From DASZZX01 sp036260415 (lineage in GTDB: Bacteria; Actinomycetota; Nitriliruptoria; Nitriliruptorales; JAHWKO01), in assembly GCA_036260415.1 (NCBI GenBank), contig DASZZX010000199.1, forward strand, positions 1 to 20,345: DNA of 20,345 bases, read 5' to 3'. Position 1 is the stretch's first letter. Each line of letters begins with the position of its first letter. Below the pieces are notes generated by a model. It was not told the origin of the DNA, made no database searches, and saw only the letters and a list, made by a program, of their open reading frames with translations. Positions 11,540 through 18,380 of the stretch are shown one piece after another. A program made the position numbers and the translations under genes.

Positions 11540-11570
11540 GGCGCTGAGGTCGTGGAGGCGCTGAGGTCGT
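11540..11570. repeat. 17-bp tandem repeat, two copies
   Basis: GGCGCTGAGGTCGT occurs at 11540-11553 and again at 11557-11570 with a period of 17. It lies in the 64-base gap between the convergent small cysteine gene B and the membrane protein gene. Confidence 0.8.
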
Positions 11571-11599
11571 ACAGCAGCGTTCGGGGCCGACCGGCCGCA

Positions 11600-11980
11600 T
11601 CAGACCTGGCGGCGTCCTGCCCGCCAGGCGAGACTGGCTGTGACGGCGGCCGAGGCCGCGGACGGCAGCGTCCCCGCCAGCCGCCCGCCCCACGGCAGCC
11701 GGTGCCAGGCGAGCAGCGTGGTGGCGGCGTCCGCCGCCGCGGCCAGCGCGGTCGCCTCCAGCCATCCGCGGACCGGCGCGCCCCGCCGGTGTGCCATCAG
11801 GATGCCGAGCCCGAGGGCGAGGTCGCGGGCGCCGAGCCCGCGCAGCGCCACCTGCACCCCCGTGTGACGCACCTCCTCACCGAGCCACACACGGCCGACC
11901 AGCGCTGGGGCGGCCACGAAGCCGGCACCGAGACCGGAGAGACCTGCCCCGACCAGGACGGTGAGGTCGCGGTCGTCCAC
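11600..11980 (-). CDS. Small membrane protein, about four helices
   Basis: The 126-residue product is mostly hydrophobic, with likely membrane segments near residues 7-30, 48-66, 72-92 and 100-120, so it probably sits in the cytoplasmic membrane. The phrase GLGARDLALGLGILMA resembles a motif seen in small DUF4267-like membrane proteins, but I cannot confirm that family. The GTG at 11980 lies seven bases after the stop of the M20 peptidase gene, with no clear ribosome binding site, so translation is probably coupled to the peptidase. No function is inferred. Confidence 0.6.
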   Translation of the reverse strand: MDDRDLTVLVGAGLSGLGAGFVAAPALVGRVWLGEEVRHTGVQVALRGLGARDLALGLGILMAHRRGAPVRGWLEATALAAAADAATTLLAWHRLPWGGRLAGTLPSAASAAVTASLAWRAGRRQV

Positions 11981-11987
11981 GAGCCGC

Positions 11988-13328
11988 TCAGTCCAGCAGG
12001 TCGCGAGCAAGCGCCATCCACAGCTCGGTGGACAGGCGCAGCGACTCCTGGTCGATGCGTTCGTCGTCGCCGTGGAACATGCGCATGAACTCGCCGAACG
12101 ACACGGCCCCCGAGTACGCCCCGTACCCGTAGCAGGTGGCGCCCAGACGCCGCAGGAAGCGCGAGTCGGTGGCGCCCGGCAGGATGCAGGGGATGTTGCG
12201 GGCCCCCGGGATCAGCTGCTGAGCGTGCCGCTGCAGTGCCGCCCACAGGGGGGTGTCGATCGGGGACGAGCTCGCCGGGTCCGCGTGACGGACCTCGACC
12301 TCGATACGGTCGGCCAGGTCGTCGAGTGCGTCCTCGATCAGCGCCAGCACGCCACCGCGTTCCAGCCCCGGCAGCCCCCGGATGTCGAAGTCGATCTCGG
12401 CGGTGTCGGGGATCACGTTGGTCTTGACGCCAGCCTGCATCACGGTCGGGGCCAGCGTGGTGTGGGTGCAGGCGTGCACGAACCGGGCCATGCCGAGGTC
12501 GTCGAGGTCGTCCACGAGCGCGTCGAGCTCGCGGGGGTGCTGCAGGGTCGCAGCCAGCCCGGCGGGCAGCTCCAGCCCCTCCACGAAGCGCCGCCACACC
12601 TCGTCCACCTGTGCGGGCGGCCGGTACGCGGCCAGCCGGCGCACGACCTCGGCGCCGGTGACGAGCGCGTTGTCGCTGCGCAGCGGCATCGATCCGTGTC
12701 CAGGGACACCCTTGACCCGGATCGTGCCCCAGAACGCGCCCTTCTCGGCCACCGCCACGGGCAGCTTGGGAGCGCCGTCGTCGTTCAGGGCCAGCCGCGT
12801 ACCGCCGAACTCGGTGACCACGTAGTCGGTGCGCATGGCGTCCGGGTGCTGTTCGGCGAGCCACTGCGCCCCGTGGGTTCCGCCCGCCTCCTCGTCGGCG
12901 ACCGCCAGGTACACCAGCGTGCCGCGGGGCGTGAAGCCCGTGTCGGCCAGGTGGCGGACGGCCACGGCCATCGACGCGGTGAGGTTGAGCATGTCCACCG
13001 CGCCGCGGCCCCACACCACCCCGTCCACCAACTCGCCGCCGAACGGGTCGCGCCGCCAACGGTCGGGGTTGGCCGGTACCACGTCGGTGTGGCCCATCAG
13101 CATGAGCGACGGCGCCCCCGGATCGCTGCCCTCGATCCGGGCGACCAGGCTGCGCCGACCCGGCTGCGGCTCGTAGGTCTGCAGGTCGAGGCCGGGACCC
13201 TCCAGGTGGGAGTGGAGCAGATCGGCATTGCGGTGCTCGTGGCCCGACTCCACCGCACCGTCATTGACGCAGCGGTTGCGGATCAGCTGTTGGAGGAGGT
13301 CAGTGGTGGCGTCCACCAGTTCAGGCAT
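11988..13328 (-). CDS. M20-family metallopeptidase/deacylase
   Basis: A di-zinc amidohydrolase of the ArgE/DapE/carboxypeptidase G2 family, 446 residues from the ATG at 13328. Visible ligands and catalytic residues are His80 and Asp82 in GHTDVVP, Asp112 in GRGAVDM, Glu146 (general base) and Glu147 in DEEAGG, Glu173 in TEFGG and His419 near the C-terminus. A dimerisation (lid) domain lies between about 200 and 350, including GVPGHGSMP. The ATG has GGGGAG three bases ahead, slightly close; a GTG at 13358 without a ribosome binding site is less likely. Substrate cannot be assigned; peptides or N-acyl amino acids are typical. It is divergent from the glycolipid-binding-like gene. Confidence 0.92.
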   Translation of the reverse strand: MPELVDATTDLLQQLIRNRCVNDGAVESGHEHRNADLLHSHLEGPGLDLQTYEPQPGRRSLVARIEGSDPGAPSLMLMGHTDVVPANPDRWRRDPFGGELVDGVVWGRGAVDMLNLTASMAVAVRHLADTGFTPRGTLVYLAVADEEAGGTHGAQWLAEQHPDAMRTDYVVTEFGGTRLALNDDGAPKLPVAVAEKGAFWGTIRVKGVPGHGSMPLRSDNALVTGAEVVRRLAAYRPPAQVDEVWRRFVEGLELPAGLAATLQHPRELDALVDDLDDLGMARFVHACTHTTLAPTVMQAGVKTNVIPDTAEIDFDIRGLPGLERGGVLALIEDALDDLADRIEVEVRHADPASSSPIDTPLWAALQRHAQQLIPGARNIPCILPGATDSRFLRRLGATCYGYGAYSGAVSFGEFMRMFHGDDERIDQESLRLSTELWMALARDLLD

Positions 13329-13384
13329 GTGCTCCCCGCAGCCATCGTGGCGTGACACGCTACCGGCCGGCGACAGGAGGGAGC

Positions 13385-13945
13385 GTGGAGGGGCGGCTGG
13401 CCACGGTGCTGTGGCGGGACCGGTTGTCGGGTGCGCTGGAGCGGTGCGTGCTCGAACGCGTGGACAGCGGCTTCCGCCTGGCCGGGACCGCGCTCCTGGC
13501 CGCGGATGGGGTGCCCGTCGAGGTGCGCTACGCCGTGCTCACCGACGCACGCTGGTTCACGCGCGAGGTCGCGGTGCGGGTCGTCGACGCGGACGGGCTG
13601 CTCCTGGCCATGGAGGGCGGCAGCTGGTGGCGCGACCGGGCGTCGGTGCCCCAGCTGGACGGCTGCGTCGACGTCGACCTGGGGTTCACGCCCGCCACCA
13701 ACACGCTGCCGATCAACCGGCTGGACCTCGCCGTCGGCGGGGAGCGAGAGCTCACCGCCGCGTGGCTGCAGGCCCCGTCGCTCGAGCTGCGACCGCTGCA
13801 CCAGCGCTACGAGCGGCTCGACGAGCGCACGTACCGCTACCGGTCGGGCGATTTCACCGCGCGCTTGGAGGTCGATCACCTCGGTCTGGTCCGAGACTAC
13901 GAGGGTCACTGGGAGCTGGTCGCCGAACGGTACGCGGCGCCGTGA
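13385..13945 (+). CDS. Putative glycolipid-binding family protein (DUF1089-like)
   Basis: The 186-residue product has the features I know from the putative glycolipid-binding family (PF06475): an early W-x-x-x-L region, GFTPATNTLPINRL, a central AAWLQAPSLELRPLHQRYERL stretch, and a C-terminal FTARLEVDHLGLVRDYEGHW block. Homologues are cytoplasmic, with a beta-barrel-like fold of uncertain ligand. The GTG at 13385 has AGGAGG four bases ahead, which decides it over the upstream ATG at 13352. It is transcribed away from the M20 peptidase across a 56-base gap and converges on the acetyltransferase. Confidence 0.8.
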   Translation: MEGRLATVLWRDRLSGALERCVLERVDSGFRLAGTALLAADGVPVEVRYAVLTDARWFTREVAVRVVDADGLLLAMEGGSWWRDRASVPQLDGCVDVDLGFTPATNTLPINRLDLAVGGERELTAAWLQAPSLELRPLHQRYERLDERTYRYRSGDFTARLEVDHLGLVRDYEGHWELVAERYAAP

Positions 13946-14013
13946 GGCCGCGAGCACGTCACCCTGAGGCACCCCGAGCGTGATGGCCCTCCACCCGGCC
14001 CAGACCGTGCACC

Positions 14014-15213
14014 TCAGAAGAAGTCCGGTGTCCACGGCGGGGGGCCGGCGAACGCGCCCGCGAGCACCGCCAGCTCGCGCGGCGCGGCGCACGTCACCAT
14101 GCCCAGGTCGGCCAGCGTCCAGGGGCTCGCCCAGCCGGTGTACAAGCTGGAGAGCGCGTTGATCCCCATCCGTGTCGTGCCCGCTCCTCCGGCCACGAGC
14201 CGGCCCTCGCCCCCCTCGACCTCCAGCACCCGCCGGCCGGCGTTGGTGCTGATCAGCGGGTCGTCCACCTCCAGCTCCACGCGGCAGGTCACCCCGTCGA
14301 GGTAGCCGCGGGCGGCCACCGCGCCGGCTGCGTCGATCAGGCGGGTCATCCAGCGCCACTCGTCGTCGGTGCGCAGGTCCTGCTCGGGCAGCAGCAGCGT
14401 CAACGGGTCGTGGGGCGCGCCCTTCACCTTGACCTGGTCCGTGACGCTGCGGTTGCCGGCCAGCAACCGCAGCAGCGCCAGCGTGGCGTCGTGGTCGTCG
14501 CTCACGAGGTCGTCGACGTGCAGGCCGTAGAAGCGGGGGTCCTCCTCGACGTGGCGGTAGCGCAGGTAGGCCACGACCTCACCGTCACGCTCCGCGACGT
14601 ACTGCTGGCGGTGTGGGCCCCCCTCGCGGCCCAGGTCCCATCGCAGCCGCGCCCAGTAGGTGGGGTCGCGGTCGAGCCAGCCGTTGCGGGTCCGTGCCAC
14701 GCGGTCGTAGCAGGCGCGCAGCCGCGACACCTGGCTGCCGTCGGCAGGGCGGAGAGCCGGCGGTGCCGCCGGAGGTGGCAGCCGGGCGAGCGTGCGCGTC
14801 GGGACGCGCCGGGTGGTCCACGTCCCGGCGATCTCCCAGCCCAACGCGCGGTAGAAGACCGTGGTGGCCGGGTACAGCGTGGAGATCGGCCGCTGCGTCT
14901 GCCGTAGCGCCGCGATCGCGGCGTGCATCAGCTCACGACCTACGCCCTGGCCGCGCGCGTCGGGGGCGATGGCGACCCCAGCGACGGCGCCCATCGGGAC
15001 CGACCGGCCACCGAAGTACTGGCCCATGCCGTGGACCGTGGCGGTGCCGACCATGCGCCCGCCGTCGAAGGCACCCAGCAGCCGGTCGCGTTCGGCGTCG
15101 TGGTGCGGGCGCTGCGGGTCGAACGACTCGCGGGTGGTCGAGAACGACTGCGAACGCAACGCGAAAGCCTCCTCGACGTGTCGCTCGTCGAGGAGGCGGA
15201 TGGCCACCGGCAC
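14014..15213 (-). CDS. Eis-like GNAT N-acetyltransferase
   Basis: The 399-residue product has the tripartite Eis layout: an N-terminal GNAT domain with the acetyl-CoA loop in VAIAPDARGQGVG (residues 80-92) and Tyr121 in FYRALGWE in the place of the general acid, a second GNAT-like domain, and a C-terminal sterol-carrier-like domain. It ends in PDFF; in Mycobacterium tuberculosis Eis the C-terminal carboxylate of the final Phe acts in catalysis. The GTG at 15213 has GGAGG seven bases ahead. Eis acetylates aminoglycosides and other amines in mycobacteria; the substrate here is unknown. It lies 60 bases downstream of the metallothionein-like gene on the same strand and could be read through from the MerR promoter. 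Confidence 0.87.
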   Translation of the reverse strand: MPVAIRLLDERHVEEAFALRSQSFSTTRESFDPQRPHHDAERDRLLGAFDGGRMVGTATVHGMGQYFGGRSVPMGAVAGVAIAPDARGQGVGRELMHAAIAALRQTQRPISTLYPATTVFYRALGWEIAGTWTTRRVPTRTLARLPPPAAPPALRPADGSQVSRLRACYDRVARTRNGWLDRDPTYWARLRWDLGREGGPHRQQYVAERDGEVVAYLRYRHVEEDPRFYGLHVDDLVSDDHDATLALLRLLAGNRSVTDQVKVKGAPHDPLTLLLPEQDLRTDDEWRWMTRLIDAAGAVAARGYLDGVTCRVELEVDDPLISTNAGRRVLEVEGGEGRLVAGGAGTTRMGINALSSLYTGWASPWTLADLGMVTCAAPRELAVLAGAFAGPPPWTPDFF

Positions 15214-15244
15214 GGCGGGTCCTCCAGCGGCGGCGCGCGGGGAC

Positions 15245-15258
15245 GCCCCCGTCGGGGC
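15245..15258 (-). terminator. Short GC hairpin between cysteine-rich gene and acetyltransferase
   Basis: Five-base arms GCCCC and GGGGC flank a four-base loop about 15 bases past the stop of the cysteine-rich gene. There is no T-run. It is a weak terminator or attenuator candidate at most. Confidence 0.3.
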
Positions 15259-15273
15259 AGTGTGGCCGGTGGG

Positions 15274-15456
15274 TCAGCTGGCGTCGAGCTCCGCCAGCCG
15301 CTGCTCGGCGGCATCGCGCAGTGAGCGCAGCTCGGCGATCTCCTCCTCGCGGGTGGACGGCTTGGCCGCGCAGCACTCGCAGCCGCAGTTGCACGGCTCG
15401 CCGGCGTTGGTGATGGCGGTCAGGGTGCTACAGCCACAGGCACAGGCGGTGGTCAT
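15274..15456 (-). CDS. Metallothionein-like cysteine-rich protein (60 aa)
   Basis: The 60-residue product has eight cysteines in its first 29 residues, at 5, 7, 9, 22, 24, 26, 28 and 29 (ACACGC and PCNCGCECC), the CxC and CC spacing typical of metal-thiolate clusters. The rest (TREEEIAELRSLRDAAEQ) is a charged predicted coiled coil that could dimerise it or dock to a partner. GAGGAG lies six bases before the ATG. The ATG overlaps the MerR stop in an ATGA junction, so expression is tied to the metal sensor. It has no histidine. I infer that it binds the metal that MerR senses, either buffering or delivering it. It does not match a metallothionein subfamily I can name. Confidence 0.75.
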   Translation of the reverse strand: MTTACACGCSTLTAITNAGEPCNCGCECCAAKPSTREEEIAELRSLRDAAEQRLAELDAS

Positions 15457-15881
15457 GGTCGTCTCCTCACTCCGGGTCGGATCTGGACGAGCTGAGGGCC
15501 GCAGGGCCAGCAGCCCTGGCCTCCTGCGACCTCGCCGTCGTCGATGATGACTCGGATGTCGTCGCGCAGTCGGGCGAGGGCCTCGATCTGCTCGTCGATC
15601 GCGATCAGCTTCTCGGTCAGGAGGTCGCGGGCGTGCCCGCAGGGGCACAGCCCGCGCTCGCGGATGTCGAGCAGCTGGCGGATCTCGTCCAGCTGGAGCC
15701 CGAACCGCTGCGCGCGCTTGACGAATGCGACCCGCCGGGTGTCCTCCTCGGTGAACAGGCGATAGCCTGCCGGGCTGCGGTCGGCCTCCGGCAGCAGCCC
15801 GATGCGCTCGTAGTAGCGGATGGTGTCCGCGGTCGTGCCGGCGCGTTGCGCCAGCTCCGAGACCGTCATCTCTCCCGACAT
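15453..15881 (-). CDS. MerR-family metal-responsive regulator
   Basis: The 142-residue product begins with a MerR winged helix (VSELAQRAGTTADTIRYYERIGLL, SPAGYRLF) at residues 6-45, then the antiparallel coiled-coil helix and a metal loop. Cys79 in LCPCGH is at the position of ZntR Cys79 and MerR Cys82; Cys81, His83 and a C-terminal GCWPCG with Cys124 and Cys127 are further ligands. This supports a soft divalent metal such as Zn, Cd, Hg or Pb rather than a drug sensor, but the exact ion is not decidable. The ATG at 15881 lies seven bases after the -10, so the message is probably leaderless; an in-frame ATG at 15869 is the alternative. It is expected to activate its own operon. Confidence 0.9.
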   Translation of the reverse strand: MSGEMTVSELAQRAGTTADTIRYYERIGLLPEADRSPAGYRLFTEEDTRRVAFVKRAQRFGLQLDEIRQLLDIRERGLCPCGHARDLLTEKLIAIDEQIEALARLRDDIRVIIDDGEVAGGQGCWPCGPQLVQIRPGVRRRP

Positions 15882-15887
15882 GCCTAC

Positions 15888-15919
15888 AGGATAAACCCTG
15901 GAGTCAACTCCAAGGTCAA
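15888..15919 (-). promoter_or_regulatory. MerR-type promoter and operator
   Basis: Read on the minus strand, the -35 TTGACC (15914-15919) and -10 TATCCT (15888-15893) are separated by 20 bases, longer than the usual 17 and the hallmark of MerR-activated promoters. The spacer holds the dyad ACCTTGGAGT-TG-ACTCCAGGGT (15895-15916), with one mismatch between its arms. From memory, the E. coli zntA promoter has almost the same layout, including GGAGT/ACTCC and TATCCT. This strongly supports autoregulation by the adjacent MerR protein. Confidence 0.88.
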
Positions 15920-15956
15920 GTTGACCCTGCCGGACGGGATGTCCCACCACCCCTCT

Positions 15957-16002
15957 TCGTGCGTGGGTTGCGCTGGCATCTCAGCGGAAGGACGCACGAT
16001 CC
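15957..16002. repeat. Palindromic repeat copy A upstream of purM
   Basis: Outer arms TCGTGCGT (15957-15964) and ACGCACGA (15992-15999) and inner arms CGCTG and CAGCG around GCATCT make a hairpin. The right half matches copy B at 25 of 28 positions (15975-16002 against 16046-16073). Confidence 0.8.
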
Positions 16003-16025
16003 GAGCAGTGGCGGGCCTCCGAGCT

Positions 16026-16073
16026 GGATCGTGCGCACCTTCGCCGGCATCCTGGCGGAAGGACGCACGATCC
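16026..16073. repeat. Palindromic repeat copy B upstream of purM
   Basis: A 48-base near-perfect hairpin: outer arms GGATCGTGCG and CGCACGATCC (10 of 10), inner arms CCTTC-GCC and GGC-G-GAAGG around the loop GGCATCCT. It ends 62 bases before the purM ATG. It resembles intergenic palindromic (REP-like) repeats, but whether it recurs in the genome cannot be seen here. Confidence 0.8.
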
Positions 16074-16135
16074 CGACCGTTCGCGCACGCCGGAGGGGAC
16101 GTGGGAGGACGCCGCAGACCGTCACGGGGACCAGC

Positions 16136-17212
16136 ATGAGCGAGCGCCCTCCTCTGACCTACGCCGACGCCGGCGTGGACCTGGAGGCCGCCGAGCGCGC
16201 GGTCGGCGAGATCTCCCTGCTGCTCGAGCGGGCCCGCCGTCCGGAGGTGCTCGGTGGCATCGGCGGGTTCGCCGGACTGTTCGCCTTCGACCCGTCACGC
16301 TTCGAGGAGCCCGTGCTGGTCAGCAGCACGGATGGGGTGGGCACCAAGGTCGAGATCGCCCGCCAGCGCGACGTCTTGGAGACCGTCGGCCAGGACTTGG
16401 TCGCGATGGTGGTGGACGACCTCGTCGTCACCGGCGCGGAGCCGCTCTTCCTCAACGACTACCTCGCGGTCGGTCGGGTCGATCCCGCGCGTGTCCGGCG
16501 GCTGGTCGCCGGGGTGGTGGAGGGCTGCCGCCTCGCCGGTTGCGCGCTGGTGGCTGGGGAGACCGCCGAGCACCCGGGTGTGCTGCCTCCCGACGGGTTC
16601 GACCTGGCCGGCTTCGGCGTGGGCGTGGTCGAGCGTCGTGCCATGCTCGGCCCCGAGCGCGTGCGCGACGGTGACGTGCTGGTCGGCATGGCCTCGAGCG
16701 GTGTGCACGCCAACGGGTTCAGCCTGGTGCGCCGGCTGGTCGAGGACTCGGACCTCGACGAGTCGTACGGGCTCGGGCGCCCGCTGGGCGACGTGCTGCT
16801 GACCCCGACCCGCATCTACGCGCGCGACTGTCTGGCGCTGGCCGACCACGTCGACGTGCGTGTGTTCTGCCACGTGACCGGTGGGGGCCTTCCCGGCAAC
16901 CTGCCACGCGTCCTACCCGACGGGCTGCGTGCCATCGTCGACGCTGCCACATGGCGGGTCCCGGCGGTGTTCGAGTTGTTGCGCACCCTCGGGCCGGTCC
17001 CCGACGACGACCTGTGGCGCACCTTCAACCTCGGGGTCGGCATGGTGGCCGTGGTCCATCCCGCGCAGGCCGACGACGCGGTGGCCTTGCTCGACCACCG
17101 CGGGGTCCCCGCCTGGGTGGTCGGCGAGGTCCGGCCCGGCGAGGGCGTCGAGATCACGGGCCGCCCGCGACCGCACGCGGATCAGCGGCGGCGGGACGGC
17201 TCCCGCAGGTAG
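16136..17212 (+). CDS. purM: Phosphoribosylformylglycinamidine cyclo-ligase PurM
   Basis: PurM (AIR synthetase) closes the imidazole ring, turning FGAM into AIR with ATP, the step after PurSQL. The 358-residue product is of normal length. Signatures are LTYADAGVDLEAA at the N-terminus, VSSTDGVGTKVEIA (the ATP-binding GVGTK), GQDLVAMVVDDLVVTGAEPLFLNDY and the HVTGGGLPGNLPRVLP block. The ATG at 16136 has GGGGA five bases ahead. The upstream leader contains two hairpin repeats that might affect expression. Its 3' end overlaps the end of the convergent dehydrogenase gene by 31 bases; in Streptomyces a small gene (DUF3073, from memory) usually sits between the two. Confidence 0.96.
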   Translation: MSERPPLTYADAGVDLEAAERAVGEISLLLERARRPEVLGGIGGFAGLFAFDPSRFEEPVLVSSTDGVGTKVEIARQRDVLETVGQDLVAMVVDDLVVTGAEPLFLNDYLAVGRVDPARVRRLVAGVVEGCRLAGCALVAGETAEHPGVLPPDGFDLAGFGVGVVERRAMLGPERVRDGDVLVGMASSGVHANGFSLVRRLVEDSDLDESYGLGRPLGDVLLTPTRIYARDCLALADHVDVRVFCHVTGGGLPGNLPRVLPDGLRAIVDAATWRVPAVFELLRTLGPVPDDDLWRTFNLGVGMVAVVHPAQADDAVALLDHRGVPAWVVGEVRPGEGVEITGRPRPHADQRRRDGSRR

Positions 17213-18270
17213 AAGCCCCGCAACCGTCCGATCGCGGCGATGCGCCGTTCGGCGACCCGCTCGGCGGCCAGCTCCGTCGTGACGCTCTGCTCGCGTGCCA
17301 GCGCGAAGATCTCGCGCAGTGTCACCCCGATGTGCTCGGCCTTGCGCAGCGTCCGCGCGTGCGAGTAGCCGCCTGGGGTGAGCTCGTCCGAGACCTGGAT
17401 CATCCCCCCGGCGTTCACCACGTAGTCGGGGGCGTACAGGATGCCGCGCTCCTGGCAACGAGCAGCGTCCTCCACCGCGCCCAACTGGTTGTTGGCGCCG
17501 CCGCAGATGGCGGCGACCTCGAGCCGGGGGATGGTCGCCTCGGTGAGGACCGCGCCGAGCGCGTTGGGTGAGAACACGTCGGCGTCGACGTCCAGGATCT
17601 CGTCGGGAGTGACCACCTCCGCGCCCAGCCGGGTGGCGGTGCGGTCCAGCGCCTCGGGATCGACGTCGGTGACGGTGAGCTTCGCACCGGCCTCCGCCAG
17701 GTGCTCGGCGAGTCGCGCCCCGACCTTTCCGAGGCCCTGGACCGAGACGTGACGGCCCTCCAGGCTGTCGCTGCCCCACAGGTGTTCGGCCACCGCCTTC
17801 ACGCCGACGAAGACGCCGAACGCGGTGGTGACGCCGCTGTCGCCGGAGCCGCCGTGCTCGGGGTCCATGCCGGTGACCCAGCGGGTCTCCTGGGCCACGA
17901 CGGTCATGTCGCGCGGGTAGGTCCCGACGTCGCAGGCGGTGATGTAGCGCCCGCCGAGGCTGTCCACGGCGCGGCCGTAGGCGCGCAGCAGGGCTTCGCT
18001 CTTGTCGGTGTCGGGGTCGCCGATGATGGCCGCCTTGCCACCGCCGAGCATGAGCCCTGCGCACGCCGCCTTGTACGTCATCGCGTGGCTGAGGCGCAGC
18101 ACGTCGATCAGCGCCGCACGCTCGTCGCGGTACGGGTAGAAGCGCGTGCCACCCAGCGACGGCCCCAGCGCGGTCGAGTGGATCGCGATGATGCAGCGCA
18201 GGCCCGAGGCATCGTCCGAGGTGTACAGGACCTGCTCGTGGCCCCGCAGCAGCGAGAACGGCCCTTCCAC
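17182..18270 (-). CDS. Leucine/valine dehydrogenase (Glu/Leu/Phe/Val dehydrogenase family)
   Basis: The enzyme oxidatively deaminates a branched-chain amino acid to its 2-oxo acid with NAD. The 362-residue product matches LeuDH/ValDH length. It shows GPSLGGTRFYPY, substrate Lys67 and catalytic Lys79 (KAACAGLMLGGGK), catalytic-type Asp114 (CDVGT), the nucleotide-binding GLGKVG at 179-184 and Asp202 ending the next strand, which favours NAD over NADP. The GTG at 18270 has GAGGAGG four bases ahead. By synteny with Streptomyces (purM, vdh, unknown, bldC) it is likely the vdh equivalent, supplying branched precursors or nitrogen from valine. Leucine versus valine preference is not resolved. Confidence 0.93.
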   Translation of the reverse strand: MEGPFSLLRGHEQVLYTSDDASGLRCIIAIHSTALGPSLGGTRFYPYRDERAALIDVLRLSHAMTYKAACAGLMLGGGKAAIIGDPDTDKSEALLRAYGRAVDSLGGRYITACDVGTYPRDMTVVAQETRWVTGMDPEHGGSGDSGVTTAFGVFVGVKAVAEHLWGSDSLEGRHVSVQGLGKVGARLAEHLAEAGAKLTVTDVDPEALDRTATRLGAEVVTPDEILDVDADVFSPNALGAVLTEATIPRLEVAAICGGANNQLGAVEDAARCQERGILYAPDYVVNAGGMIQVSDELTPGGYSHARTLRKAEHIGVTLREIFALAREQSVTTELAAERVAERRIAAIGRLRGFYLREPSRRR

Positions 18271-18300
18271 GGTCCCTCCTCGCGGCGACCCGTGGTCGCG

Positions 18301-18328
18301 CTGACGCTGCCGCCGACGCTACTAGGCT
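18301..18328 (+). promoter_or_regulatory. Promoter for the conserved gene upstream of bldC
   Basis: CTGACG (18301-18306) and TAGGCT (18323-18328) are separated by 16 bases and fit the actinobacterial housekeeping consensus. They give a leader of about 46 bases. A divergent -10 candidate for the dehydrogenase (TAGCGT on the minus strand, 18316-18321) lies inside it, so the two promoters may compete. Confidence 0.5.
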
Positions 18329-18380
18329 GCGCCGCTGCACGTGCCGCGGTCCGCCCCGGGTCCGCTCACGTGCCACGCCG

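Noticed and set aside
11961..13355. Long open frame on the plus strand opposite the M20 peptidase
   Set aside because: Low-complexity histidine/arginine-rich product, while the minus strand has all metal ligands of M20.
15882..16135. Purine riboswitch ahead of purM
   Set aside because: The leader holds two palindromic repeats but none of the conserved junction sequence of the purine aptamer.
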